A stretch of DNA of 18,211 nucleotides from Actinomycetes bacterium (GTDB lineage Bacteria > Actinomycetota > Actinomycetes > Actinomycetales > Cellulomonadaceae): the NCBI GenBank assembly GCA_023389455.1, contig JAEWEJ010000272.1, positions 1-18,211 on the forward strand, given 5' to 3'. The notes under the pieces were generated by a model, which saw only the letters and a list, made by a program, of their open reading frames with translations, had not been told where the DNA came from and searched no databases. The first letter of the stretch is position 1, and each line of letters starts with the position of its first letter. This document shows positions 1 through 5,986 of this stretch, in pieces. A program made the position numbers and the translations under genes.

Positions 1-1513
1 ACGTCTTGGCGGGGACCTTGAACCACTGCAAGTTGTTGTTCCTCCGGCCCACGCGCTTGACGTTGATGAGGTTCACCGCCGACACGTTGTTCGACACCGA
101 GTTGTGGCCGTAGGAGCCGCAGCCCAGCGTCAGCGACGGGATGAACGCGTTGTAGATGTCGCCGATGCCGCCGAGGGACGACGGGGCGTTGCAGATGACG
201 CGGATCGCCTTGACGCGCTTGCCGAACTCGACCGTCAGGGCGTCGTCGCGCGTGTGGATCGCGGCGGAGTGGCCCAGGCCGTCGAACTCCACCATCTGCT
301 CGGCCAGCGCGAAGCCCTCCTCGGTGGAGGTCGCGCGCAGCACGGCCAGCACGGGGCAGAGCTTCTCGCGGGTCAGGGGCTCGTGCGGGCCGACGCCCGT
401 GACCTCGGCGAGGATGATCGACGTGTCCGCCGGGACCGTGAACCCGGCCTGCTCGGCGATCCACACCGGGGACTTGCCGACGACCGCGGGGTTGAGCTTG
501 GCGCCGCCGCAGTTCTCGCCGCCGGCCTCGACGCCGAAGATGAAGCGCTCGAGCTTCGCCTTCTCCGCCGGGGTGGCCCGGTACGCGTGCAGCTTCGCGA
601 ACTCGGCCATCGCTGCGTCGTAGATCTCGTCGTCGAGGATCGCGGCCTGCTCCGAGGCGCAGATGACGCCGTTGTCGAAGGCCTTGCTCAGGACGATGTC
701 GTTGATCGCGCGGGCGAGCTTGGCGGTCTTCTCGACGTACGCCGGCACGTTGCCCGCACCGACGCCGAGGGCCGGCTTGCCGCAGGAGTACGCGGCCTTG
801 ACCATCGCGTTGCCACCGGTCGCGAGGATGGTGGCGACGCCCGGGTGGTTCATGAGCGCGCCGGTCGCGGCGAGCGACGGGGTCTCGACCCACTGGATGC
901 AGTGCTCGGGGGCACCGGCGGCCACGGCGGCGTCGCGGACGATCCGCGCCGCCTCGACCGACGACCGCTGCGCGTTCGGGTGGAACGCGAAGATGATCGG
1001 GTTGCGGGTCTTCAGCGAGATGAGCGACTTGAAGATCGCGGTCGACGTCGGGTTGGTCACCGGGGTGATGCCCGCGATGACGCCGACGGGCTCGGCGATC
1101 TCGGTGATGCCGTTGAGGTCGTCCACGTTGATGACGCCGACGGTCTTGAGGTTCGCCATCGAGTTGGTGACGTGCTCGCACGCGAAGATGTTCTTCACGG
1201 CCTTGTCCTCGAAGACACCGCGGCCGGTCTCGTCGACGGCGAGCTTGGCGAGGTTGCCGTGCTGGTCCAGGGCCGCGACCGCACCCTTCTTGACGAAGCG
1301 GTCCACGTCCTCCTGGGTCATGGACGAGAACTCCGCCAGGGCCTTGGTGGCGTTGGCGACGAGCCGGTCGACGGCCTGCGCGACCTCGTCGACCTCCGCG
1401 ACGCCGAGGGCGGTGCCGGCGGGCTGCGCGGTGGGGGCGGTGGCCGAGGCCGCCTCGGCCGGCGCGTCGGCCGCGGCCTTCGCGCGGGTGCTCTTCTTGG
1501 TGGTCTCGGACAC
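1..1513 (-). CDS. adhE: Bifunctional acetaldehyde-CoA/alcohol dehydrogenase AdhE, N-terminal part (truncated by window edge)
   Basis: AdhE reduces acetyl-CoA to acetaldehyde and then to ethanol, reoxidising NADH in fermentation. About 504 residues are visible. They cover the CoA-acylating aldehyde dehydrogenase domain (about residues 45-490) and run into the linker, while the iron-dependent alcohol dehydrogenase half lies off the left edge. The catalytic cysteine is Cys285 in NGVICASEQ, and the segment ITPVTNPTSTAIFKSL is typical of AdhE. The GTG at 1513-1511 is chosen because GGGGAG lies 5 bases upstream. Compared with E. coli AdhE (catalytic Cys246) there are about 40 extra N-terminal residues, rich in Ala, Lys, Thr and Pro. 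The gene diverges from the VOC gene at 1754. I saw no clear Rex-type operator upstream. A stand-alone acetaldehyde dehydrogenase is possible but less likely, because the sequence continues past the ALDH domain in AdhE style. Confidence 0.93.
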   Translation of the reverse strand, partial: MSETTKKSTRAKAAADAPAEAASATAPTAQPAGTALGVAEVDEVAQAVDRLVANATKALAEFSSMTQEDVDRFVKKGAVAALDQHGNLAKLAVDETGRGVFEDKAVKNIFACEHVTNSMANLKTVGVINVDDLNGITEIAEPVGVIAGITPVTNPTSTAIFKSLISLKTRNPIIFAFHPNAQRSSVEAARIVRDAAVAAGAPEHCIQWVETPSLAATGALMNHPGVATILATGGNAMVKAAYSCGKPALGVGAGNVPAYVEKTAKLARAINDIVLSKAFDNGVICASEQAAILDDEIYDAAMAEFAKLHAYRATPAEKAKLERFIFGVEAGGENCGGAKLNPAVVGKSPVWIAEQAGFTVPADTSIILAEVTGVGPHEPLTREKLCPVLAVLRATSTEEGFALAEQMVEFDGLGHSAAIHTRDDALTVEFGKRVKAIRVICNAPSSLGGIGDIYNAFIPSLTLGCGSYGHNSVSNNVSAVNLINVKRVGRRNNNLQWFKVPAKT

Positions 1514-1572
1514 CTGGACTCCCCGGGTAGAAGTGAGAGGGGGCGGACGCCGAAGGCGGTCCGTCGCTGGTT

Positions 1573-1583
1573 CAGACGCTAGG
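1573..1583 (-). promoter_or_regulatory. Candidate adhE promoter -10 element
   Basis: Read on the minus strand, this 11-mer contains TAGCGT (1576-1581), which fits the actinobacterial TANNNT -10 pattern. It would give a leader of roughly 55 nt before the adhE GTG. The identical 11-mer lies upstream of the AI-2E transporter gene at 4509-4519. No good -35 hexamer is evident, so the call rests on the hexamer, its position and the recurrence. Confidence 0.35.
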
Positions 1584-1671
1584 GATCAGGGGGTGAGAAA
1601 ACGTGGGATGAAAGTCCCCGCGGTGTGATCCACGCCGCTCCCGGGCGCCGCGGCGCCCCCGCGAGGGGACC

Positions 1672-1708
1672 TCCGTCCTGCCCCGAGGGGCCGTCGGGGC
1701 AGGATGGA
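1672..1708. repeat. Inverted repeat between divergent adhE and VOC genes
   Basis: Arms at 1672-1684 and 1696-1708 pair over 13 positions with one G-T pair. The inner 9 bp (TCCTGCCCC / GGGGCAGGA) are perfect, and the loop is 11 bases. It lies about 45 bp before the VOC start and upstream of the adhE promoter candidate, so it is not in a normal terminator position. It could be an operator dyad or a 5' leader hairpin of the plus-strand gene. Confidence 0.45.
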
Positions 1709-1753
1709 CGCCCTCGCCGCGCGGGTGTCGGACCCCGGTGGCACGGTGGCCCC

Positions 1754-2416
1754 ATGAGCGACGTCCTGCCGCACTCCGCCGTCACCGCCGCCGTCGACGC
1801 CCGCCACTGGCGGGTCCTGCTCGGCACGCTGCGCGCGACGTTCCGCACGCCCGACTGGGCGACGGGCGCCGAGCTGGTCGCCCGGGTCGCACGCGCCGCC
1901 GACGCCGCCGACCACCACCCGGACGTGCTGCTGCGGTACGGCCAGGTCACGGTCACCACCAGCAGCCACGACGTGCACGGCCTCACGCGGCGCGACCTCG
2001 ACCTGGCCGCCGCCGTCACCGCGGTCGCGGACGAGCTGGGCCTGCAGGCCGCGGTGCCCGCGGGCGAGGTGGTCGAGATCGCGATCGACGCCCTCGACAT
2101 CCCCGCGGTCCGCCCGTTCTGGAAGGCCGTCCTCGCGTACGACGACATCCCGGGCGACCCCGACGCGCTCGGCGACCCGGCCGGGACCGGCCCGGCGGTG
2201 TGGTTCCAGCAGATGGACGCGCCGCGGCCCCAGCGCAACCGCATCCACGTGGACGTGACGGTGCCGCACGACGTGGCCGAGGAGCGGGTCGCGGCAGCCG
2301 TCGCCGCCGGCGGCAGGCTGGTCGCGGACGACGCCGCGCCGGCGTTCTGGGTGCTGGCCGACCCGGAGGGCAACGAGGCGTGCGTCTGCACGTGGCAGGC
2401 GCGGTCGACGGCCTGA
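1754..2416 (+). CDS. Fusion protein: pterin-4a-carbinolamine dehydratase-like domain plus VOC (glyoxalase) domain
   Basis: The 220-residue protein has two parts. Residues 1-100 resemble 4a-hydroxytetrahydrobiopterin dehydratase (PCD/DCoH), with the ADHHPDV motif (His54, His55) and SHDVHGLT (His72), matching the usual three active-site histidines. Residues 105-216 are a VOC/glyoxalase-like domain: VVEIAIDALD begins it, RIHVDV (His165) and ADPEGNEACV (Glu207) sit at typical metal-ligand positions, and the 'DPEGN' ending is characteristic. The ATG at 1754 gives an N-terminus that starts just before the PCD fold. An upstream in-frame extension to 1625 would run through the inverted repeat and has no family support. 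There is no strong ribosome binding site. The substrate is unknown, and pterin recycling is only one possibility. The gene converges on the DUF2071 gene. Confidence 0.82.
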   Translation: MSDVLPHSAVTAAVDARHWRVLLGTLRATFRTPDWATGAELVARVARAADAADHHPDVLLRYGQVTVTTSSHDVHGLTRRDLDLAAAVTAVADELGLQAAVPAGEVVEIAIDALDIPAVRPFWKAVLAYDDIPGDPDALGDPAGTGPAVWFQQMDAPRPQRNRIHVDVTVPHDVAEERVAAAVAAGGRLVADDAAPAFWVLADPEGNEACVCTWQARSTA

Positions 2417-2475
2417 CCGGCCGGGTGGTCCGGCGAGGCGGCGCGCAGGGGAGGAGGCGCGCGGCCCTGTGGTCG

Positions 2476-2517
2476 GACGAGCCGGCGGGCGGCCTCGCGG
2501 GTCAGACGAGCCGGCGG
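2476..2517. repeat. 13-bp direct repeat at the end of the DUF2071 gene
   Basis: GACGAGCCGGCGG occurs at 2476-2488 and again at 2505-2517. The second copy includes the last codons of the DUF2071 gene and the first lies in the short convergent gap (2417-2501). That gap holds GC-rich sequence and no gene. The repeat may be a small duplication and has no evident function. Confidence 0.3.
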
Positions 2518-3236
2518 CGCAGGCTGCCGCGCACGTCGATCGTCGCGGCGGCGTGCAGCAGCGGCGCCCTGCCGGACACGTCGACGCCCAGCGGCAGGGT
2601 CATCGTGTTGGTCGTGATCTCGCACTCCGCGGGGGACAGCCGCCACGGCGCGTGCGCCACGCCGCCGACCCACAGGCGCCGCGGCGCGCGGGGCGCCAGG
2701 TCGCTGGTGTACATCCGGTAGCGCTCGGTGAGGAAGTGCTCGAGCGACCCGGGCGTCGAGGTGCGCGCCGGGCCGGTGCGGGCGTACTCCGCGCGGAAGG
2801 CGGCCGCCGGGGCGCGCGGGTCGGTGCGCTCGCTGGCGTAGCGGACGGTGCCGCCCCGCTCGTCCAGCCGCATCCGGGCGCGGAGGTAGGCCAGGCGCAT
2901 CGTCGCCCGCCCGACGGCGACGCCCGTCGCGCTCGCGGCGTCGAGGCTGAAGAACCACACGCCCGGCTCCCCGCGGTACGTCACGTAGGTCCGCACGTTG
3001 AGCTCGTGGAACGCGCCGGGCCCGAACCCCAGCGCAGGGGTCAGGCGTGGCCGCACCACCGGCATCGTGAACGGCACGACGGCGAGCCACGCGTCGCCGT
3101 CGAACGTGTCGATCTCCAGCACCGGCGGCACGTGCGGGCGCAGCGCCGCGACGGGCACCGGCCAGTGGCAGAACAGCAGGCGCGACCAGCGCATCGCGAC
3201 CGCCCAGGTGGTGCGGGGGCTGGCGTCGGTCGGCAC
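2502..3236 (-). CDS. DUF2071 (YqjF-like) protein
   Basis: The protein has about 244 residues when started at the GTG 3236-3234 (VPTDASPRTTW...). The family signature starts with MRWSRLLFCHWPVP, followed by LRPHVPP and DGDAWLAVVPF, then the LNVRTYVTYRGEPGVWFFSLDA core typical of DUF2071/YqjF. This family is related in fold to acetoacetate decarboxylase and its substrate is not established. A longer reading to an ATG-type start at 3374 would overlap the AI-2E gene and adds an Arg/Pro-rich, low-information stretch, so I rejected it. A weak GGTGG lies before the chosen GTG. The gene follows the AI-2E gene on the same strand with a 77-bp gap containing dyads, so cotranscription is possible but not certain. 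Confidence 0.85.
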   Translation of the reverse strand: MPTDASPRTTWAVAMRWSRLLFCHWPVPVAALRPHVPPVLEIDTFDGDAWLAVVPFTMPVVRPRLTPALGFGPGAFHELNVRTYVTYRGEPGVWFFSLDAASATGVAVGRATMRLAYLRARMRLDERGGTVRYASERTDPRAPAAAFRAEYARTGPARTSTPGSLEHFLTERYRMYTSDLAPRAPRRLWVGGVAHAPWRLSPAECEITTNTMTLPLGVDVSGRAPLLHAAATIDVRGSLRRRLV

Positions 3237-3239
3237 GTC

Positions 3240-3294
3240 GCCACCGTAGCGCCGGTCGCCCGGTCGCCCGGTCGGTGGCAGGCCCGGCCGGGCC
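3240..3294 (-). terminator. Possible hairpin(s) after the AI-2E transporter gene
   Basis: A perfect 14-bp palindrome GGCCCGGCCGGGCC lies at 3281-3294, just after the AI-2E stop. A second 7-bp dyad pairs GCCACCG (3240-3246) with CGGTGGC (3273-3279). No T-tract is present, and the second dyad overlaps the spacer just before the DUF2071 start. This may attenuate rather than end transcription. Confidence 0.3.
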
Positions 3295-3313
3295 GTCCGA
3301 CGCCGTGCGGGGG

Positions 3314-4468
3314 TCAGACGGTCTCCGGGCGCTTGCGGCGGGCGAACCGGGCCGGCAGGTCGGGGCCGTCCCACACCTGGATCGAGCGCCAGGCGGACGC
3401 GGCGATCGGCACCGCCAGGACCGCTCCCGTGATGCCGGCGAGGACCGTGCCGGCGGTCAGCGCGACCAGGATGACCAGCGGGTGCAGCCGCAGCGAGCGC
3501 CCCATGACGACCGGCTGCAGGAAGTCGCCCTCGAGCTGGTTCACCAGCACGACGATGCCCACGACGATCAGCGCCTGGACCGGTCCGACGGCCACGAGCG
3601 CGACGAGCGCGGCGAGGATGCCGGCGACGGTGGCGCCCACCAGCGGGACGAACGCGAGCAGGAACACCAGGACCGACAGGGGGATCACGAGCGGGACGCC
3701 GACCAGCGCCAGGCCGATGCCGATGCCGACGGCGTCGACGGCCGCGATGATCGCGGTGCCCCGCACGTACCCGCCGAGCGCCCGCACGGTCGCGTCGCCG
3801 ACCCGCTTGCCGCGGCGGTACCGCTCACCCTCGAACGGGCGCAGCAGGAACTCCCAGATCGCCGGTCCGTCCTTGAGGAAGAAGAACAGGACCACGACCA
3901 TGATGAACAGGCCGGCGACGAAGTCGGCCGTCTGCGAGACCCCGGCGATCGCACCGGACCCCACGGCGTCCGACTGCAGGAGGCCCACGGCGGACTCGCG
4001 CACGGACGCGATCTGCTCGTCGGTGATGTCGAACGGCAGGTCCTGCACGTACGTCTGCAGCGCGTCGAAGCCGTCGAGCGCCTGGTCGCGCAGGTCCTCC
4101 CACTGGTTCACGACCGCGCGGACCACGAGCCACACGATCGCCGCGAGCAGCGCGACCAGGCCCAGCAGCGCGATCCACGTGGCGAGCAGCGAGGGGACCC
4201 CGCGCCGGCGCATCGCCCCGACCACCGGTGAGATGGCGGCCGCCAGCACGAGGGCGATGAGCACGGGGATGACCACGAGCGTCAGCCGCGTCAGGGCGAA
4301 CACCACGACGGCCACGACCGCCAGCACCGCGAGCACCTGGACCGACCGGGTGCCGGCGCGTCCCAGGCCGTCGGACCACAGCGCCCCGGCCGTCCGCCGC
4401 GGGACGGGTGGGGCGGCCGGAACCTCCTCCACCTGCGGCGACGTGCGGCGGCGACCGAGCAGACCCAT
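3314..4468 (-). CDS. AI-2E family transporter (YhhQ/TqsA-type multi-pass membrane protein)
   Basis: The 384-residue protein belongs to the AI-2E transporter (UPF0118/PerM) family. These are integral membrane permeases, and some export the autoinducer AI-2 or act as cation antiporters. Hydrophobic segments follow a cytoplasmic N-terminus. Two lie together at about residues 40-85, with the family motif in ISPVVGAMRRRGVPSLLATW. A central soluble stretch comes next, then FVAGLFIMVVVLFFFLKDGP. Near the C-terminus the family pattern LAFVPLVGATVAGILAALVA precedes VNQLEGDFLQPVVMGRSLRL. The ATG at 4468 has an excellent AGGAGG 6 bases upstream. Candidate promoter TAGCGT lies 45 bp upstream. The substrate cannot be told from sequence. 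Confidence 0.93.
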   Translation of the reverse strand: MGLLGRRRTSPQVEEVPAAPPVPRRTAGALWSDGLGRAGTRSVQVLAVLAVVAVVVFALTRLTLVVIPVLIALVLAAAISPVVGAMRRRGVPSLLATWIALLGLVALLAAIVWLVVRAVVNQWEDLRDQALDGFDALQTYVQDLPFDITDEQIASVRESAVGLLQSDAVGSGAIAGVSQTADFVAGLFIMVVVLFFFLKDGPAIWEFLLRPFEGERYRRGKRVGDATVRALGGYVRGTAIIAAVDAVGIGIGLALVGVPLVIPLSVLVFLLAFVPLVGATVAGILAALVALVAVGPVQALIVVGIVVLVNQLEGDFLQPVVMGRSLRLHPLVILVALTAGTVLAGITGAVLAVPIAASAWRSIQVWDGPDLPARFARRKRPETV

Positions 4469-4508
4469 CGATGTCCTCCTGGTCCGGGGCCGGCGGGGTC
4501 CGGCGGGA

Positions 4509-4519
4509 CAGACGCTAGG
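4509..4519 (-). promoter_or_regulatory. Candidate -10 element of the AI-2E transporter gene
   Basis: On the minus strand this reads CCTAGCGTCTG, containing TAGCGT, about 45 bp before the start codon. It is the same 11-mer found before adhE (1573-1583). No recognisable -35 is present; GC-rich sequence fills that position. Confidence 0.35.
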
Positions 4520-4541
4520 TGCGTCGGCCTCCCCGCGCGCG

Positions 4542-4565
4542 GCGACGCCGCCCCGGCGGGGTCGC
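4542..4565 (-). terminator. Hairpin at the end of the flavodoxin gene
   Basis: The arms are GCGAC-G-CCGCC (4542-4552) and GGCGG-G-GTCGC (4555-4565), ten pairs with one G-G mismatch and a 2-base loop. The dyad touches the flavodoxin stop codon on the minus strand and precedes the AI-2E promoter region. There is no T-tract, as is common in actinobacteria. Confidence 0.5.
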
Positions 4566-5083
4566 TAGGGGCGCGCCGACACCAGTGCGGCACCCCAGCC
4601 GAACGCGCGCTCCAGCTCCACGTCGGTCGGCCCGGTGGTGGTCCCGGCGACCTCGAACGACATGGGCGGGGCGACGAGGTGCCCGGACAGCGCCTGCAGC
4701 CGCTCGGCGATCGCCTGCGCGGCCGAGCCGCTGTCCGCGGTGCCCCAGGAGGTGTCGAACGCGGCGACGGGCGTGCCGGCGACCAGGTCCGGCGCGGAGG
4801 CGAGCCACCGGTCCAGGCCCGTGAGGCCCGAGACCGTCGGGCCGTGGGCGCGGGCCTGCGTGCGGGAGCCGTTGGTGCTCATGCCGCGCAGGTGCGTGGG
4901 GCCTCCCACGACCATGAGGAGGACGTCCGGCGCGCGCCACGGTGCGCGGTCCCCGTCGCCGACGACGCGACCGACCTCGACCACGTCGACCGCCAGGCCG
5001 CACGACGCGATGCCCGCCGCGACCGCCTCCGCGACCGCCAGGGTGCCGCCGAACATGGACTCGAACACCACCATCGCTGTCAT
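4565..5083 (-). CDS. Flavodoxin-like FMN-binding protein
   Basis: The 172-residue protein begins MTAMVVFESMFGGT. This matches a flavodoxin FMN phosphate loop (residues 7-14), with Glu8-Ser9 in place of the commoner Tyr/Ser-Ser/Thr. The second strand-loop is LLMVVGGPTHLRGMS (residues 55-69), the aromatic/backbone loop that packs on the flavin in this family. AAFDTSWG and a C-terminal alpha/beta segment complete the fold. Flavodoxins carry single electrons or act as small FMN reductase partners, and the partner here is unknown. The ATG at 5083 is preferred over a long upstream extension. That extension would run through a tandem repeat, the tRNA terminator and the tRNA fragment. A second ATG three codons later is an alternative start. 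Confidence 0.85.
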   Translation of the reverse strand: MTAMVVFESMFGGTLAVAEAVAAGIASCGLAVDVVEVGRVVGDGDRAPWRAPDVLLMVVGGPTHLRGMSTNGSRTQARAHGPTVSGLTGLDRWLASAPDLVAGTPVAAFDTSWGTADSGSAAQAIAERLQALSGHLVAPPMSFEVAGTTTGPTDVELERAFGWGAALVSARP

Positions 5084-5147
5084 GACCCCACGGTCCTCGC
5101 GTGCGGGTCCCGGCGCCGCGGCCGTTGGTCCCGCGTCGGGGAGCCGC

Positions 5148-5207
5148 GAGTGCTGCGCTGGACGGGACGTGGGCGCTGAGTGCTGCTCTGGACGGGACGT
5201 GGGGGCG
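5148..5207. repeat. Two tandem copies of a 30-bp unit
   Basis: Units 5148-5177 and 5178-5207 match at 27 of 30 positions; the shared core is CTGGACGGGACGTGGG. They lie upstream of the flavodoxin gene and beside the tRNA terminator. Two copies with no spacer is not a CRISPR pattern. The repeat could affect flavodoxin transcription or be a slippage product. Confidence 0.6.
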
Positions 5208-5227
5208 CAGACCGGTCCGGAACGGCG

Positions 5228-5270
5228 AAGGCCCCGCCCCTGGCTCGTGCGAGCCGGGTGACGGGGCCTT
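5228..5270 (-). terminator. tRNA-type terminator next to the displaced tRNA-Arg fragment
   Basis: AAGGCCCCG (5228-5236) pairs with CGGGGCCTT (5262-5270). Between them GGCTCG (5242-5247) pairs with CGAGCC (5250-5255). On the minus strand it directly follows the 3' end of the tRNA fragment at 5277-5322. It is therefore a good candidate for the original terminator of the tRNA-Arg gene before the island was inserted. Confidence 0.6.
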
Positions 5271-5276
5271 GCGTGG

Positions 5277-5322
5277 TGGTGCGCCCGAAAGGACTCGAAC
5301 CTTCGACCTTCTGCTCCGGAGG
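5277..5322 (-). pseudogene. 3' fragment of tRNA-Arg(CCG); distal att-like repeat
   Basis: These 46 bp match 10354-10399, the 3' part of the intact tRNA-Arg gene, at 45 positions in the same orientation. The match runs from the encoded CCA through the T arm and variable loop to the anticodon loop. The single difference is in the T loop (GGTTCGAGTCC here, GGTTCGAATCC in the intact gene). Identity stops in the anticodon loop, so no D arm or 5' acceptor strand is present and the fragment cannot make a tRNA. This is the usual footprint of an element integrated at a tRNA 3' end. Confidence 0.85.
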
Positions 5323-5324
5323 GA

Positions 5325-5594
5325 AGCCCGGCCCGAGCGTTCCGCGATGATCTACGGCGCGCCAACACGATCGTTGACGATGCTGGCAGGTTCAGCATCC
5401 CGGAAGGTTGGGCGGTGCCGGACAGTGCCGCGAACATCATTGCCGACCGTGACGCGTTGGAAGAAGTCGTGACGGCAGTGGCGGGTATCGACCCTGTGAA
5501 CTGGCCCGCCCGCACCTTCATCACGTCACTGCTGTGGCGAGCCCGCGAACGGCAGCCGGTCGCGGACTCCCTCGACGGTCCACTGCCGCACTAG
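5325..5594 (+). pseudogene. C-terminal remnant of an unrecognised gene abutting the tRNA fragment
   Basis: The frame ending at TAG 5592-5594 gives about 80 residues that look like real protein: RDDLRRANTIVDDAGRF, then SIPEGWAVPDSAANII, DRDALEEVVTAVAGIDPVNW and FITSLLWRARERQP. No start codon or ribosome binding site precedes this part, and the frame runs back into the tRNA fragment, so the N-terminus has been lost. I do not recognise the family. It does not show the His-x-x-Arg or Tyr signature of a tyrosine recombinase C-terminus. Base composition is lower in GC than the core genes. Confidence 0.5.
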
Positions 5595-5986
5595 TCGCCG
5601 TCGGGGCGGGGCCGCGGCGGCGACGGAGGAATGGGAGTGAACGGCCCTTGAGAGCAAGCGGGCCCGGAGTCCGTTCAACAATGAGATGGCAGATCGTCGA
5701 GTGGTACGTGCCGACATGCGTACCGAGGCTGGGGTGTACATCCTTCGCTCGCCAGAGCTGGCGCTCGGCGAGCGCGTGTGGCACGGCCCGAGAGCGACAA
5801 GGTTGGGCAGGAGCGCGCCGGACAGAATGCGACCCCTCGGGTCGCGGTACCCACGCGCACATGGATCACCTAGGCATCGATTACGGCCGAGATCGCCACA
5901 TTCCTTGATGCGCGGCGGTGTCGACAGCCGAGCGATCGAGCCGCTCAGCGACGGCTACGTCGACGGCGTGGGCGGAGGTCGCGGCG
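5595..5986. other. About 390 bp without a convincing gene
   Basis: Several frames are open, but none has a plausible start, ribosome binding site or family pattern. The best protein-like stretch is EAGVYILRSPELALGERVWHG in a plus frame (about 5717-5779), which may be another remnant. A perfect 8-bp hairpin, CGCTCGCC (5746-5753) with GGCGAGCG (5767-5774), falls inside it. The eccC remnant ends at the right edge. Confidence 0.4.

Noticed and set aside
1514..1753. Rex (NADH-sensing) operator upstream of adhE
   Set aside because: No TTGTGA...TCACAA-like dyad is present; the only strong dyad has an unrelated GC-rich sequence.
2469..4568. Long plus-strand open frame (about 700 codons) across DUF2071 and AI-2E genes
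   Set aside because: Its translation is low-complexity Arg/Thr/Ser/Pro sequence without family features and is antisense to two well-supported genes. Such shadow frames are expected in high-GC DNA.
5148..5207. Repeated 30-bp units as a CRISPR array
   Set aside because: There are only two copies, directly tandem, with no spacers and no cas genes nearby.
4565..5524. Longer flavodoxin start giving ~319 residues
   Set aside because: The extension would translate the tandem repeat, the tRNA terminator and the tRNA fragment, and nothing in it resembles flavodoxin. The ATG at 5083 gives a normal N-terminus.
5325..5594. Tyrosine integrase remnant next to the att repeat
   Set aside because: The ~80-residue tail lacks the His-x-x-Arg and catalytic Tyr patterns, so position alone is not enough.
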